A DNA stretch of 64,000 nt from Rugalucina vietnamica (lineage: Eukaryota > Mollusca > Bivalvia > Lucinida > Lucinidae). The translations under genes were made by a program, and so were the position numbers. Of this stretch, positions 10,930-22,500 are shown in pieces; position 1 is the stretch's first letter, and every line of letters begins with the position of its first letter. Location of the stretch: assembly GCA_964017185.1 (NCBI GenBank), contig OZ024875.1, forward strand, positions 64,847,043 through 64,911,042, in the 5' to 3' direction. The notes beneath the pieces are model-generated. The model ran no database searches. It saw nothing but the letters and a program-made list of their open reading frames with translations, and had not been told where the DNA came from.

Positions 10930-12068
10930 CATCAGGAAAACATGTCCGTGAAATGTATACCCCCTTAAACCCCACTTTTATATAGAAAAATTGGGGTATG
11001 CAGGGGTATACCTAATTTTCTTATTTTTATACCCCGCCACTTCAAAAAGTGCGGGGTATTATGATATACCCTCCGCAAAAAATTTGCACTCGAGTGTCCG
11101 TCCGTCCGCACGTCTGTCCGTCCGTCCGTCAGCGCTTCGTTTCTGTGCTCTAACTTGAGCATTTATTGACCAATTTACTTCAAACTTTGTATAGGAGTTT
11201 ATATCAGGAAGGAGTGGTTTGGGATTGAAGATGGGCAAATTTTGTCAAATAAGTACAGAGCTATAGCCCTTGATTTACTTGAAAATTTCGTTTCCTTGCT
11301 CTATCTTGAGCATTTATTGACCAATTTTCTTCAAACTTTGTATAGGAGTTCATATTAAGAAGGAGTGGTTTGGGATTATAGATGGTTAAATTTCGTCAAA
11401 TAAGTACAGAGTTATGGTCCTTGATTTACGTTAAAATTTCATTTCCGGCCTATATCTTGGGCATTTATAGACCAATTTTCTTCAAACTTTGTATAGGAGT
11501 ACATATTAGGAAGGAGTGGTTTGAGATTGAAGATGGGAAAATTTCGTCAAATAAGTACAGAGTTATGGCCCTTGATTTACGTTATAACTTCATTTTCGGG
11601 CTCTATGACCAATTTTCTTCAAATTTTGTATAGGAGTTCATATTTATAGGAAGGAGTGGTTTGGGATTGAAGATGGGTAATTTTCGTCAAATAAAAACAG
11701 AGTAATGGCCCTTGATTTATGTTACAATATTGTTTCTAGGCGCTATCTTGAGCATCTGACTACTAGACCAATTTACTTCAAACTTTGTTAAGGAGTTCAT
11801 ATCTGGAAGATGTGGTTTGGTATTGTAGATTGATGTCATCAAGATATTATGTGCATTTGTACTAAATTAAATTTGCGTGGCGGGGTATCATGCATGCCTG
11901 CAGCGCTTTTATTGATCTAAAATATAGATTGTGGGTACTCGTTAGAAATGCCTCAGCGAGGTGATTCTAGTGTGTACCCACAATCAATGTTTTGAGCAAC
12001 AATATTAAAAATATGATTTTTTTTTCCAATGAAATTTTCAATTTTTGCTTATGAAAAAAATTCTATGT
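10930..12068 (+). mobile_element. Family A MITE split by a family B insertion
   Basis: The left half (10930-11028) runs from CATCAGGAAAACATGTCCGT to TTCTTATTTTT. The right half resumes at 11913 with GATCTAAAATATAGATTGTG and continues through the palindrome to about 12068, where family A similarity stops before the usual GCATGGGCAAG end. The missing middle is exactly the family B element. Confidence 0.8.
11029..11912 (+). mobile_element. Family B hairpin-headed tandem-array element
   Basis: It starts with a hairpin ATACCCCGCCACTT...AAGTGCGGGGTAT, followed by a (TCCG)n-like tract (11096-11130), then tandem units of 151 bp whose starts GCATTTATTGACC fall at 11159, 11310 and 11461. A fourth unit is partly deleted and a fifth starts at 11752. 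The end GTGGCGGGGTATCATGCATG...GCGCTTTTATT contains the complement of the head. Inverted subterminal motifs, internal tandem units and insertion into a T run resemble Helentron/Pearl-type elements of bivalves. That class is inferred. No Rep-helicase is encoded. Confidence 0.75.
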
Positions 12069-12110
12069 ACAGTAAAACCTTTGTTAAGAGACCGTTGATG
12101 GGAATAAGTA
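12066..12110. mobile_element. Possible Tc1/mariner-like left end
   Basis: TACAGTAAAACCTTTGTTAA (from about 12068) followed by GAGACC resembles common mariner/pogo terminal repeats. It begins where family A breaks off. No matching right end was found, so this may be a fragment. Confidence 0.3.
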
Positions 12111-12740
12111 AAATGGTCTCTAAAGAAAGGGGGTCTCTAAGCCCAGGGCTTCAAGATATGTGCCCATGTTGGTGAATAGATCTGTAAAGGTAATATTGCA
12201 TGGTCCAGTTTTTGTAATGACTCCAAAACTCTATGTCAAACTTCAGCAAGGGTTTCTTGTCTTCTCTGGATTTATCCCTGGGATATACAGTATCTTAAGT
12301 AAAGCCCGCTTGGTTAAACAGTTATGGTGATAGAATGCTTAATTTTTATGGCCTAGTTCTCAGTTGCTGGGGTTCAAAGACTGGGGATGGGACAGTCATC
12401 CCCAGTCAGTGAGCCCAATTCACAAATCTCACAAAAATATATTTTGTTTTGATGTAGCTCTTATTATAATTATAATCCTGGAAATAACAATATTTGTTGG
12501 CAGAATTTCACCTGATATTATTTCCATCTGAAAACACAATTATTATGATTAAATCAACAGTTGGATCATCAAATACAGAGGTTTTTTGCCTTATCTTTTA
12601 TGTTCAGTTTTTTCCTCATTTTTTGCTTAAATAACTCTTAAGGTGATCAGGTTTATTTTCTAGTTTTCTTAGCATATGAAAGTGAAAAGTATTGGTTTGA
12701 TTTTGTAAATTCACCTGAGTTAAAGACTTACCAATGTGCT
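12111..12740. other. Unassigned spacer
   Basis: AT-rich sequence with a short GGTCTCTAA repeat at the left and no coding or repeat structure I can name. Confidence 0.4.
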
Positions 12741-13255
12741 TTGTTGAGCTTCTGCGTGCTTTGACAACAAGCTTCAATGTGTTTTTGTGTGCTTCAGTGT
12801 GCTTTGGTGAGCTTCAATGTGCTTTGGTGAGCTTCAGTGTACTTTGGTGAGCTTCAGTGTGTATTGGTGTGCTTCTGCGTGCTTTGGTGAGCTTCTGTGT
12901 GCTTTGGTGAGCTTCAGTGTGCTTTGGTGAGCTCCTGTGTGCTTTGGTGAGCTTCAGTGTGCTTTGGTGAGCTTCAATGTGCTTTGGTGAGCTTCAGTGT
13001 TCTTTGGTGAGCTTCAATGTGCTTTGGTGTGCATCAGTGTGCATTGGTGAGCTTCAGTTTGCTCTGGTGAGCTTCAGTGTGCTTTGGTTAGCTTCAGTGT
13101 GCATTGTGGAGCTTCTGTGTGCTTTGGTGAGCTTCAGTATGCATTGGCGAGTGTAGGTATGCATCGGCAAGCTTCAGTGTGCTTTGGTGAGCTTCAGTGT
13201 GCATTGGCAAATATCCATTTGCACTGGCGAGCTTCAGTGTGCATTAGTGATCAAG
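12741..13255. repeat. 20-bp minisatellite
   Basis: About 25 units of GCTTTGGTGAGCTTCAGTGT in direct order with scattered substitutions and a few variant units at both ends. Unit length 20 is not a multiple of three, so reading frames across it are not conserved protein repeats. Confidence 0.95.
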
Positions 13256-13496
13256 CTTTAATGTACTTCACCCAACATTTGATATTATATCACAAATGAA
13301 AAGTGAGTTCCATATTAAAGGCACTGACAAAACAAAGGTTAAGAACATGGGACCTCATACAGAGGAAAATAAGATTTGATGAGGTTAAGAATAGCATAAC
13401 TTTTTATTCTAGACTTCATATGCCCAAAGTGTCATTGCAGGGACATACATGTATTGAAACAAATTTTATTCTAATAGCGCTTGCTTGTTAGTTTGT

Positions 13497-13660
13497 TTGC
13501 TTGAATTGATGCTTTACATCCCATTCAACAGCAATGGTCATGTCTGGACGTTGTCTCCATTTTATGGGACTTTTACCTCCATTTTATGGGACTTTTACCC
13601 AACATTAGGATGCCATGACACTCAAAATGAGCCATATAAGACCTCTGATTCTTATGTTTT
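13497..13660 (-). mobile_element. SINE tail, reverse orientation
   Basis: GATGCTTTACATCCCATTCA followed by ACAGCAATGGTCATG is the complement of the SINE tail seen at 9780-9800. The segment CCATTTTATGGGACTTTTAC is duplicated here. Related copies lie at 32988-33175 and 51958-52150. Confidence 0.6.
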
Positions 13661-13691
13661 ATATACATATACACATGTATTTTATTTGCAG

Positions 13692-13791
13692 GAATAAGTG
13701 TGGTTGTTCATGTGCTGTCGAAGCAGTCTGGTCAGAACCTCACAGGAATTATCAGGAATCACAAGTTCAGGCTGTAACTTTCAGAGTAATT
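13692..13791 (+). CDS. Candidate internal exon, unidentified gene
   Basis: A 100-nt segment lies between a good acceptor (ATTTTATTTGCAG, ending 13691) and a consensus donor (GTAAGTAAA, from 13792). One frame is open throughout (NKCGCSCAVEAVWSEPHRN then further residues). Another frame reads ISVVVHVLSKQSGQNLTGII and then stops, so it could also be a terminal exon with a stop 9 codons later. I do not recognise the product. The splice signals are the only real support; chance matches are common in 64 kb. Confidence 0.25.
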
Positions 13792-13822
13792 GTAAGTAAA
13801 TTTTTTGAACATTTTATTACAT

Positions 13823-13978
13823 GAGCCAGGACGGGGTTTCTATCCTGTATAGTCACAAAAGCAGGCTAGAAAGTTGAAATTTTGAATTTAGAAAGTAGAG
13901 GAATTGTACTGTCTGTGTAGCGAAAACAATTATTTGTTTTTGCATAGGGAAAAATCCGGTTTTCTCATCATGTGGCTC
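13823..13978 (-). mobile_element. Family D MITE, internally shortened
   Basis: It runs GAGCCAGGACGGGGTTTC to TTTTCTCATCATGTGGCTC. The central palindrome is reduced to GCGAAAACAATTATTTGTTT. Flanks ACAT/ACTT match in three of four bases. Confidence 0.75.
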
Positions 13979-14034
13979 ACTTCATATCAAAATGTTACAA
14001 TGTTTGGTGGTATGCAAATGATTTGGTAGTAAAA

Positions 14035-14312
14035 CATTACGAAAACTTGCCCATGCAATATACAGAGATTTTTGAGCTTTAAAAATTGAAAATTTTCAGC
14101 TGAAAAATGTTAATATTTTTCTTATTTTTGCTTAAAACATAGTTTGTGGGTACACGTTAGAACCGCCTCGGCGAGGCGGTTCTAACGAGTACACACAATC
14201 TATGTTTTGGAGCAAAAATAAGAAAAATAGGTATACCCCTGCAACCCCCAGTTTTTCTACACAAAAGTGGGGTTCAAGGGGGTATACATTACACAGACAT
14301 GTCTTCGTGATG
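14035..14312 (-). mobile_element. Family A MITE (full length)
   Basis: The ends are CATTACGAAAACTTGCCC and the complement of CATCACGAAGACATG. The central palindrome GAACCGCCTCGGCGAGGCGG is perfect, making this one of the best preserved copies. Confidence 0.85.
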
Positions 14313-15017
14313 AATAGCAGATGTGAAAATTTGAAAACCAGAAGAAATATTTATTTCCAAGAATAATTAGAGCTTTATAATTAGAATCTACAAAAATGAT
14401 GAAATATCTAAACCTTATTATGTATATAGCATTCAAAATCAAACCTTTGCTCAAGTTTTTTGTTACATGTTTTAGAGTCTTCAGAATTCATTTTAAAATA
14501 GAGTTAAAAAAATACAAAAAAAGATAACACAAATCCTTCAGAATTATATAGTGTGGTTATTCTATCTGGCAAACATTGTCTTGAACAAACTGTTTGCCAC
14601 TGTTATCAGCTCAGTGGCAGAAGCGATGGACTTAAATAAATGTGGGGGCTAATATTCCTAAATTCTCAAGGAAATAAACATAAAAATGAACAAATTCTCA
14701 TCAAATTTGGGTTCACATCGATTTTTCTCTTGGTTTCCACAATTAGGAAACTTTTTTCAATTAAGAAAATACACAAATTAGCTGTTAATGGGGGAGCATT
14801 TGAAAGCCTTTGTTCATTTTACGGCTCCCAATTTGGTAAAAAGCCACTTGACTCGTATCTAATGAAGCTAGATTTTTCATTCATTTCCAACAGAGGGTAA
14901 TAAATTTTACTACCAATCTTTTCACAGTACAGTCGCCATGTGCTTTTAAACATTTCACCAACTCAGCAATTGCTGTTCTACCAGATTAGGGTAACACATT
15001 GCTTCTTTGTGGCATTT
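14313..15017. other. Unassigned AT-rich spacer
   Basis: No coding, repeat or RNA structure recognised. Confidence 0.4.
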
Positions 15018-15243
15018 GAGCGTCGTCATGAGAAAACCAGCAATGTGGTTTCCAACTAGACATAAACTGGTATGTGCAGTCTCAGTAGATGGCTAGAAGC
15101 TTGAAAATTTAGGTTTAAGAAGAGACATTGAACTATCCACATAGCGAAAACAAAGGCACTGATCAGCTGTGCAGACACTGCACAGCTGATCTGCGCTGTT
15201 GTTTTCGCATAGGCAAAAATTTGTTTTTCTCATGATGAGGCTC
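15018..15243 (-). mobile_element. Family D MITE (full length)
   Basis: The left end is GAGCGTCGTCATGAGAAAAC and the right end is TTTTCTCATGATGAGGCTC. The centre is GATCAGCTGTGCAGACACTG. ATTT flanks both ends (15014-15017, 15244-15247), a perfect 4-bp target duplication. Confidence 0.85.
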
Positions 15244-15646
15244 ATTTGTTTCCTGGTTTAAACTCCTTTTATGGCATGTACCACATGTGTCGTTGCTTTA
15301 AAACTTCTGTCATGAGTTACTAGAATTTCAATATTCTGACAGGCAAAAAAAATAATTAAGAGTAAAAGACATGATCTTTGTAAATTCACCATGAGTAAAA
15401 CTTTCACCAATTTCATATTCACCCTTGTGGAAGATGTGGTTACAAAGGAGCCAATAGGTACAAACGGCCAGTATATATCTCTACCAATGACATATGACAG
15501 CTATACTTGCACCCACCATGAAATCAATGCTTGCGTCTAGCATATTTTGTCTCCCTCTTTTGACGATTATGTTACTACAGGAATCGGGTGCTCTGGTACA
15601 GTGTACCTCAGGTTGTGGCCTTCGTTTCTAAAAAAATGATAGATTG

Positions 15647-15715
15647 AGTAGCCATGGCCTAGCGGTCTCCGCATGAAGTTCCAATTGCCAGGGCCATTAA
15701 ATCCCTACAAAACAA
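15647..15715 (+). mobile_element. Weak tRNA-like SINE fragment
   Basis: CATGGCCTAGCGGTCTCCGC carries a box A-like TGGCCTAGCGG. Box B is degraded (CCAGGGCCATTAAATCCC). Weak support only. Confidence 0.3.
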
Positions 15716-16056
15716 GAATTTGAAAAGATCTAGCCTTTAATTTTTATCAGATTTTTGTCTTGCTGATTTAAAGCAATGACATCATCATTAAAAAGTTCAA
15801 GACCTTTGAAAATTCAAGACCTTTGGAAGAATATTGAAATTGTCAGATTTCACGCTATTCTAATTAGAGACCAATATTCTGCTGGACTACGAGAAAACTC
15901 AAACGCAATTCAATCAGTGGTGCATGAGCATACACACAACTTACTGTATATCCTGATTGGTACGCATGTGGTTTTTGTTAGCAAGATTTATTTTGTGTTT
16001 TTTTTTCTGACTCGGACCGGTCAATACTTTGCCTGGTCTTTCATGCAGCAACCCTG
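15716..16056. other. Unassigned spacer
   Basis: Nothing recognisable apart from chance reading frames. Confidence 0.4.
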
Positions 16057-16291
16057 CCATATATGCATACATGTGATACCTCCCTCATCATCAGGGAGAC
16101 TCCAGGAAATGAGCGATAAAATGATCTAAAATTTGTCCAAAATACCCCCATTTTTCAAGAAAATTTCAAAACCTCCCTGAAATGAACCAAGAATTTTCCT
16201 ATATAATCTATACATTTTTCAAAAACCTCCCTGAAATGAAAGAAAAATCTCCCTGATGCCACTTTCAAACTCATCACATGTATGTATATGG
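16057..16291. repeat. Inverted-repeat element, MITE-like
   Basis: CCATATATGCATACATGTGA (16057-16076) faces TCACATGTATGTATATGG (16274-16291), and next to them are CATCAGGGAG and CTCCCTGATG. Between lie two direct copies of AACCTCCCTGAAATGAA (near 16170 and 16226). The single copy in this window prevents a family call. Confidence 0.5.
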
Positions 16292-16558
16292 TCAGAAAGA
16301 AAATCATACACGCTGGTTCTCTCATGCCGAGACCCAATTTATGCATGAGGCATTGGTGTAAATTGTTAATGCCTTCAATTATCTCACTGTTCAGTCCAAT
16401 TTGGAAACAATCAATAAATGGCTAGTCTTAGGAATTTTTTTCATAGCTCAAAGGAATGCAACAATGCACAAATGAATTTAAATGAGCTCCTAATGGCTGA
16501 AATTTTGTTAATCGGCAATAAACAGCCTTCCTTTGTCAGCAGTTCTTTATTGAGGTTT

Positions 16559-16836
16559 CATCAGGATAACATTCCCATGTAATATATACACACTTAGACC
16601 CCACTTTTATATAGTAAAACTGGGATACGCAGGGGTATACCTATTTTTCTTATGTTTTCTCCAATACATAGATTGTGGGTTCTCGTTAGAACTGCCTCGG
16701 TGAGGCGGTTCGCTGAGGCGGTTCTAACATGTACCCACAATCTATGTTTTGAGCAAAAATATATCAAAAATTTTCTACTGAAAATTATCAATTTTTACAG
16801 TGTACAAAAAATCAGTATATTGGATGTTTACGAAAT
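16559..16836 (+). mobile_element. Family A MITE with duplicated loop
   Basis: A full copy whose palindrome centre contains GAGGCGGTTCGCTGAGGCGG, a local duplication of the inner stem. The right end is degraded. Confidence 0.8.
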
Positions 16837-17396
16837 GGAATGTTATTGTTGCTTAAGGGTTGTCTGCCCTTGCAGTTGTTGATCAAGTTTGTTCAAAATT
16901 CTACAGTTCTACTGCAAAAAATACAAATCTTGATATGGTAATATACCTCAAATTTCTGAGTTTTATAGATTTCCAAAGTCTCCCTCACAAAATTATAAAT
17001 TTGGGCATATTCTTGGCTTTTTTTTCTGTGAATTATTGTCTTGGAAATACTAGTTTTTTTGAGCATTTGGTTTATTTTCTTTGTTTCATGCATTTATTGT
17101 GTTCCAGGCCATTTTGGATATTTAGCCCCATTTATTCTGTTAAATCGCTCAGAAAATATTATTTCTTTTTGTTCAATAATTCTGGAATGTGACATTTTTA
17201 TTGCCAGTTATGGTCAGTAATCCGCCATATGGGACTGGATAAATACATTTAGGCCAAACTAGTCAGAGACAAAAGAATTGGAATTATGTGCATTGGATCA
17301 AATCCTTGTTGGTATTTAAGGACCACACCTCCAAATAACCTAGCTTCAGTCACTGTCTATCCGAAGCGGTCCAACATGATCATCAGTGAAAAAATC
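16837..17396. other. Unassigned spacer
   Basis: T-rich sequence with chance reading frames only; no named feature. Confidence 0.4.
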
Positions 17397-17455
17397 ATCA
17401 GTATAACATGTCCTTGCAATGTATACCCCACTTAAATCCCACTTTTGCAAAAGTT
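17397..17455 (+). mobile_element. Family A MITE, left end only
   Basis: CATCAGTATAACATGTCCTT and then ACTTAAATCCCACTTTTGC match the family A left arm; similarity stops before the palindrome. Confidence 0.6.
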
Positions 17456-17479
17456 AAACTTGTAGTCCCTTAGATGAAA

Positions 17480-17720
17480 TCAAATATGTGGGCTATTTAC
17501 GGAGTTCGCTTCACCCCCCGAGGTACCAAGGTTCCTATACATCATTTTAAAGCTAGAAGCATGCTGAACACGATGCACAATGTTGTCAAGCTGTAAACCT
17601 GTGCAGGTTTCGTGTAAACACGCAAATGCAGGGAAGGGGTGGGAGAAAATATAAAGTACGTGAAATCCATAGGTTGAACGAAAATCGTCTCCAAACAATG
17701 TTCTTTTGGATGTATGAACT
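17480..17720 (-). repeat. Family F dispersed repeat, reverse copy
   Basis: The complement of CACAATGTTGTCAAGCTGTA and of CGAGGTACCAAGGTTC matches 22180-22290 (GACAACATTGTGCATTGAAT, CAACCTTGGTACCTC). Both copies share the same order of blocks. No coding capacity is seen. Confidence 0.6.
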
Positions 17721-18480
17721 CAAATTTACAAAAATGTTATGATAATGGTTAGATAATACACAATAAATACATTTCAATCGATTTATTGCAGAAAACATAC
17801 CAAAAATACTTCAATTTGTCTTTGGTGGGTGGGGTAACTTGTGCACAGTAAAATGGGATTTTTAATTTGTCATTTTTGTTCTTGTTGACGCACAGAAACA
17901 GCCTGTTGGCTCATTAAATCTTAGTTTTACACTGTACAACTTCTTCCTTCAGAGTATATTAACAAGTCTTGTCGGTATGCATATATACCTCCTTTAATTG
18001 TAGATGTATTAAAAGTTCGTCGTTCCGGGATATACATGTAAGTAGTATTGGGGCTCTGTTTGAATTAAATTTGGTATATAGTTTTGGCTGCTGAATTGAA
18101 CTTTGTTTGTTAACGTTTACCTTAATTAATTAAATAAAATAATTTATTTATTTATTTATTTATTTATTTATTTGGTGCCATCGGTCTGCTAAAATGCATT
18201 TGCCAGAAACTCTGGCAATATAGTTATGAACTGCTTCATTGATATGTCATTCTTAACATTTGTATGTCAAAGCTCTAAAATAAGACCATGTTTAGTGGTC
18301 TATGATAAGCAACCACTGAGATACGATCATTTTTGGTAGGTAGGTATATCGCCTTATAGAGAATCGTGTTGATGGTTGCCATGGAAATCATGCATTTTTA
18401 CATAGTGCAGTTTATGTTTGAGGATAAATCTATTTTGAATTCATGGGTTCCAATGAACAATTTGATACCCACGAATAAAC

Positions 18481-18515
<35 letters not shown>

Positions 18516-18739
18516 AAATTAGCACCCATGCTAATGGGTATTATAGAAGCCTATGGTAAGTTTATTCAAGTTACATATTCATGAATTTACTTAAATCATT
18601 AAAATAACAGATTCATTATTAAAACCATTAATAAACTAATTTCAGGCCCAAACTATCATTGTGCCACATTGTTATTACACCAGTAATATCATTGACAAAT
18701 TTATTGAAAGGATATTTTCTCATTTTCATTTTAAGAAAT
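17721..18739. other. Spacer with two simple repeats
   Basis: It contains (TTTA)n at 18142-18173 and a 30-base poly-A at 18482-18511. The rest shows no recognisable feature. Confidence 0.6.
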
Positions 18740-18884
18740 GAATCTCATTTTTCTGGTGTTCATGGAGCTATGAACCGCAGTGGGTCGCGTGCAAAGTGAA
18801 TGAACCCCGAAGGGGTTCATGTAAGCTTTGCTAGCGACCCACTGCGGTTCATAGCTCCATGAACAACAGAAAAACTAAACTCAT
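18740..18884. repeat. Foldback (long perfect hairpin) element
   Basis: Left arm GTTCATGGAGCTATGAACCG (from 18758) and its complement ending at 18864 enclose GTGGGTCGC...GCGACCCAC and a centre AACCCCGAAGGGGTT. A related motif GTTCATGGAAGTATGAAC occurs at 19090-19107, so the mobile unit may extend to about 19135. No coding capacity. Confidence 0.7.
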
Positions 18885-19519
18885 TGCTTATATTTACATT
18901 CATTTCTCTCTATCGCTTGTTGAAAAATCACCAAGGCGGTCATATTTACCAGGAAACAGAGAATCTACACACAGTGAGTGTTCAAACAGCGGAACGGCGT
19001 CGACGTTTACAACGTCCAATCAGATTGGCGAGTTTCATGTTTTTTTGACGTCAAGTTTGGATTACGTCACGTCGCGTGACACAATGTGTTCATGGAAGTA
19101 TGAACACAGATGAACATCTAATGGTTCATCTAAGGAGGTTTTAGAAAAATGTAAATATAATGGTGAATATTAATTTAAAACTTGAAAATTACGGAAAAAA
19201 GGAAATACTGTTGCCATTGAAGGTGTTTGGGTGGATAATAAGACATATACCTTGCACAGGTTTTATGGCTGCCAGATTGGTCAGAGGGAATGCCTAAATG
19301 CAAACAAATACTGTCCTCAACAATGAACACATTTGCATGATGCAAAGTTGAATACTTACCACAGTCACCCTTACCACAGTCACCCAAAATGTGATTCTAA
19401 AGAACGGAATGTACCTACAAATTACTCATATTCCAAGCAACAACATGCTCCAGAATACTATTATTTGTACAATAGTAATGCAAGGACATAGAAATTTTAC
19501 TTGCCTAATATTTGAAATA

Positions 19520-21480
19520 CATGCACCGGTAATTGAATTTGCAAATTCATGAGAATTTATTAAACATAAGAATTAAATCAGAGAAAATATTGCCAAAATA
19601 GAGGTTATTCTTACAAAATCACTTGTTCCTGGGCTGTAATAGACCCTGGGATGCTAAAAGTTGATTCAAATGAATACTATGGCTAAACACTTTTGCCTTC
19701 AAGCCAGACATATGCATAGCTAATTTTCAGTTTCATGAATGTTAATTAAACTTGAGAAATTGAGAAGTAAAATGGAAACAATTAACAGGTTCGCTTACAA
19801 AACAACTTATATCTGGGCAAAGAAAGATTCTAAAAGGCTTATATCTGGACAAAGAAAGATTCTTAAAGGCTGAAAATGGTATCAAGAATATGCTTGAGTT
19901 ATACTGTATCGCCTTACGCTATAATGTCAATTGAGTTCAGTGTCATGAATATTTATAAAATTTCTAGAAACTGGAGAACAAATGTGGAAGAATGTGGTGT
20001 AGCTATAAAACCGCATGTATCTTGGTTAATGATAGTCCTAGAGAGATGAAATCAGTATCAAAGGAATGATAGGACAAATCAATATAACATTGTATCTGAT
20101 ATAATTGTCCCTTTTTTGTTTGATGAATATTTATAAGAACAAAAAATAAAGGGGGTATACTAACAAGATCACTCCGAACTCTACTGCCGATAGCATTAGG
20201 GCGCTGAAATGGGACAAAAAATACTAGGGTCATGCATTTTTGTCCATTTTTCTGACAAAAGAAACCATACTAGATAAAATTTGTGATTATTGCATATAAT
20301 TTCAAAATGTTTGGGTATAAATAGAAAATTTGAGACTATCCTTCGTCAAAATAACATGTATCTTGGTTGATATCTTATAAACTGTGTATATCTGACCACA
20401 TGGCAATGATACATTGTCATAGCAATTATTTCATGCCAATTTAAGCTCTTTGGATGTATTGGTAGCTATTTTATACATTATTTTATTGGTATATCCACTT
20501 CATTTTTCGTGATTTTTCTCTTATTTCTAAGATTTTCATCAATAATTGTGAAACAAAGAATCATATTATATACAGCATTGTCATTGTAAATTGTCCTAGC
20601 ATTCATTTCATAGCAATTTAAGCTGTCTAGGATTATCAGTAGCCAAGATACACATTTGGTTTTATAGGTATACCACTTTAATTCTTTCGCATCTTTATCC
20701 ATTTTTTAAGATTTTATTAAATATTCATGAATCGAAAAATAAAATGACTTATATGTTAAAGCATATGGTGATATTATATTGCCCTAGCAAGCTGTTGATA
20801 CCATTTTCAGCAATTATCAGCATTTCTTTGACTAGATACATAATTTATTTTGTAGGTAAAACACTTAATTTACGTGTCATTTTTCTCCAATTACTATAAT
20901 TATCATAAGTATCCATGAACTGAAAATCTGGTGCTTCTTATACCAGATTTGAAGGCTGTAGTGCATTGCCATAGGATTCATTTGATGCCACTTTCAGCAT
21001 CCCCGGTCTATAAACATCCCAAGAACAAGTGTTTGTGCAAGTAGTACCCCTATTTTTGGCGAAATGATTCTCCATTTGCTTATTTCTTATACAAATTTTC
21101 ATGAGTGTACAAACTAAATGATTTAAAACGTTAGGCATTAATGTAAAATTGCTATGTCCTTGCAGCAAGTGAAAAACATGTCATTTTATATGTACTCCAA
21201 ATTTTCTGCTACTCTTTTCTGATTTCGTATATTAACTCATACAATATAAGCCTGCTGTCCTTTTTGGGACATGTGCAAATAGTATAGCCCCAAATGTACC
21301 GCCACATGTGTTGGGCTATTCTGTTTGCTAAAAGGAATTTCATTGAAAATGAAAACAAAATCACTGCTGATGCCCCTGAAATTGGAAATGGGCTCACCCA
21401 AATGATAATGGTGGGAAAGTCAATTTCTCAAAACATGGGTTGATATTCATGAATATGCAAATTCAATGATTTAAATATTG
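19520..21480. repeat. Inverted pair of degenerate ~185-bp tandem arrays
   Basis: Units in the left half (landmarks GATGCTAAAAGTTGATTC at 19652, GGCTGAAAATGGTATCAAG at about 19865 and AGATGAAATCAGTATCAAAG at about 20043) reappear in reverse complement in the right half (landmarks at 20412, 20590, 20778 and 20964, spaced 178-188). The orientation switch is near 20390-20410. A 31-bp internal tandem duplication (TTATATCTGGACAAAGAAAG) at 19808-19871 explains the one long interval on the left. Family E copy 21232-21443 lies inside the right end. This may be a decayed foldback or tandem-array transposon. Confidence 0.65.
21232..21443 (-). mobile_element. Family E palindromic MITE, degraded
   Basis: Family E is about 220-230 bp. 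It starts TTAACCCATATTTGACGAAT, has AAGCAAACAGAATAGCCCCA before a GGGACGCCGCG/CGGCGTCACATC palindrome and ends GGCTTAAATGAGTTAA. This reverse copy keeps TTAACTCAT, GGGCTATTCTGTTTGC and the far end but has a damaged centre. Confidence 0.7.
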
Positions 21481-21634
21481 AGATTTTTGGTAAATGAAAA
21501 ACAGTATCGAACAGTTTTTTTTTGTATTCACTGAGGTTTTTAAAAAACATTCCATTCATAATTGCAATGATTCATGTGTTAATTCCTCTGTTATGGATAT
21601 TGAATACATGTATACATGCAATTGTGTTCTTTTG

Positions 21635-21671
21635 ATTATTATTATTATTATTCTTATTATTATCATTATCG
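21635..21671. repeat. (ATT)n microsatellite
   Basis: TTATTATTATTATTATT with one interruption, about 37 bp. Confidence 0.85.
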
Positions 21672-21944
21672 ACTAGTATGCTATTTGTTATTTAATGCAG
21701 AATGAAAAGAATCACTAAAATAGCCATACATATGAACTATAAATGCATAAATTATTTTAACTATGTTAGCCAACTTTGTATTATTTTCGATTTTCACCCA
21801 AAAACCAATATGTTTCAAAGGGGTGGTACCCCCTATGTCAACCTTGAAACATAACAACTCATGGTCATATACTTTCGTCGTTGCTACCATCGTCTTCAAG
21901 TGTTTAAGAGTCATTAGAACCATTAGCAAGTGACACATAATACA

Positions 21945-22290
21945 ACACTACGATCAAGTTTTGATATTTGGTAGAAAAATTAGATTTTGTCATACCTTGG
22001 CCATACAAAAGTGTGTTTACAAACTTTCTGCACAGACAACCACTCTTCTAATACTTTAGAGTCAACAGACATATCATTAGTTCTTTCAGTAACTTACAGA
22101 CATGAACCAGGGAAGCACTACGATCACGTTTTCATATTTGGTGGAAAAAATAGATTTTGTCATACCCTGGCTACAAAATCGTGTTTACAAACTTCCTGCA
22201 CAGGTTACCAGACTGACAACATTGTGCATTGAATTCAGCATAAAAATACCTACAATGTGGTATATAGCAACCTTGGTACCTCTGGGGGTG
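21945..22290 (+). repeat. Family F repeat with ~171-bp tandem duplication
   Basis: CACTACGATCAAGTTTTGAT with the following TTAGATTTTGTCATACC occurs at 21946 and again, slightly changed, at 22117. The end (to 22290) matches the reverse copy at 17480-17720. Confidence 0.65.
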
Positions 22291-22339
22291 CAGCGAATTT
22301 TATTTTTACCTGGGTCATCTATGGGACTATTGGGTTTTC

Positions 22340-22497
22340 GTTTACAGGGGTATAACTATTTTCCTTATTCCTCAGCGAGGCCGTTCTAATGTGTACCCTC
22401 AATCAATTTTTTGAGCAAAAATATTAAAAATATCAAAAATTTTCCATTTTACAGCTGAGAAAATTAAATTCTTTGTATATTGCATGGGCAAGTGTTC
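22340..22497 (+). mobile_element. Family A MITE, right part
   Basis: It keeps CAGGGGTATAACTATTTTCC, one palindrome arm (CAGCGAGGCCGTTCTAATG) and the right end TGCATGGGCAAG. The left arm is absent and joins family F sequence. Confidence 0.7.
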
Positions 22498-22500
22498 AAA

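Noticed and set aside
12741-13255. CRISPR-like array
   Set aside because: Units are contiguous without unique spacers and the host is evidently eukaryotic.
13084-13299. Repeat-containing frame with Ala-Ser-Val-Cys-Phe-Gly units
   Set aside because: Translation of the 20-bp minisatellite; the unit is not a multiple of three.
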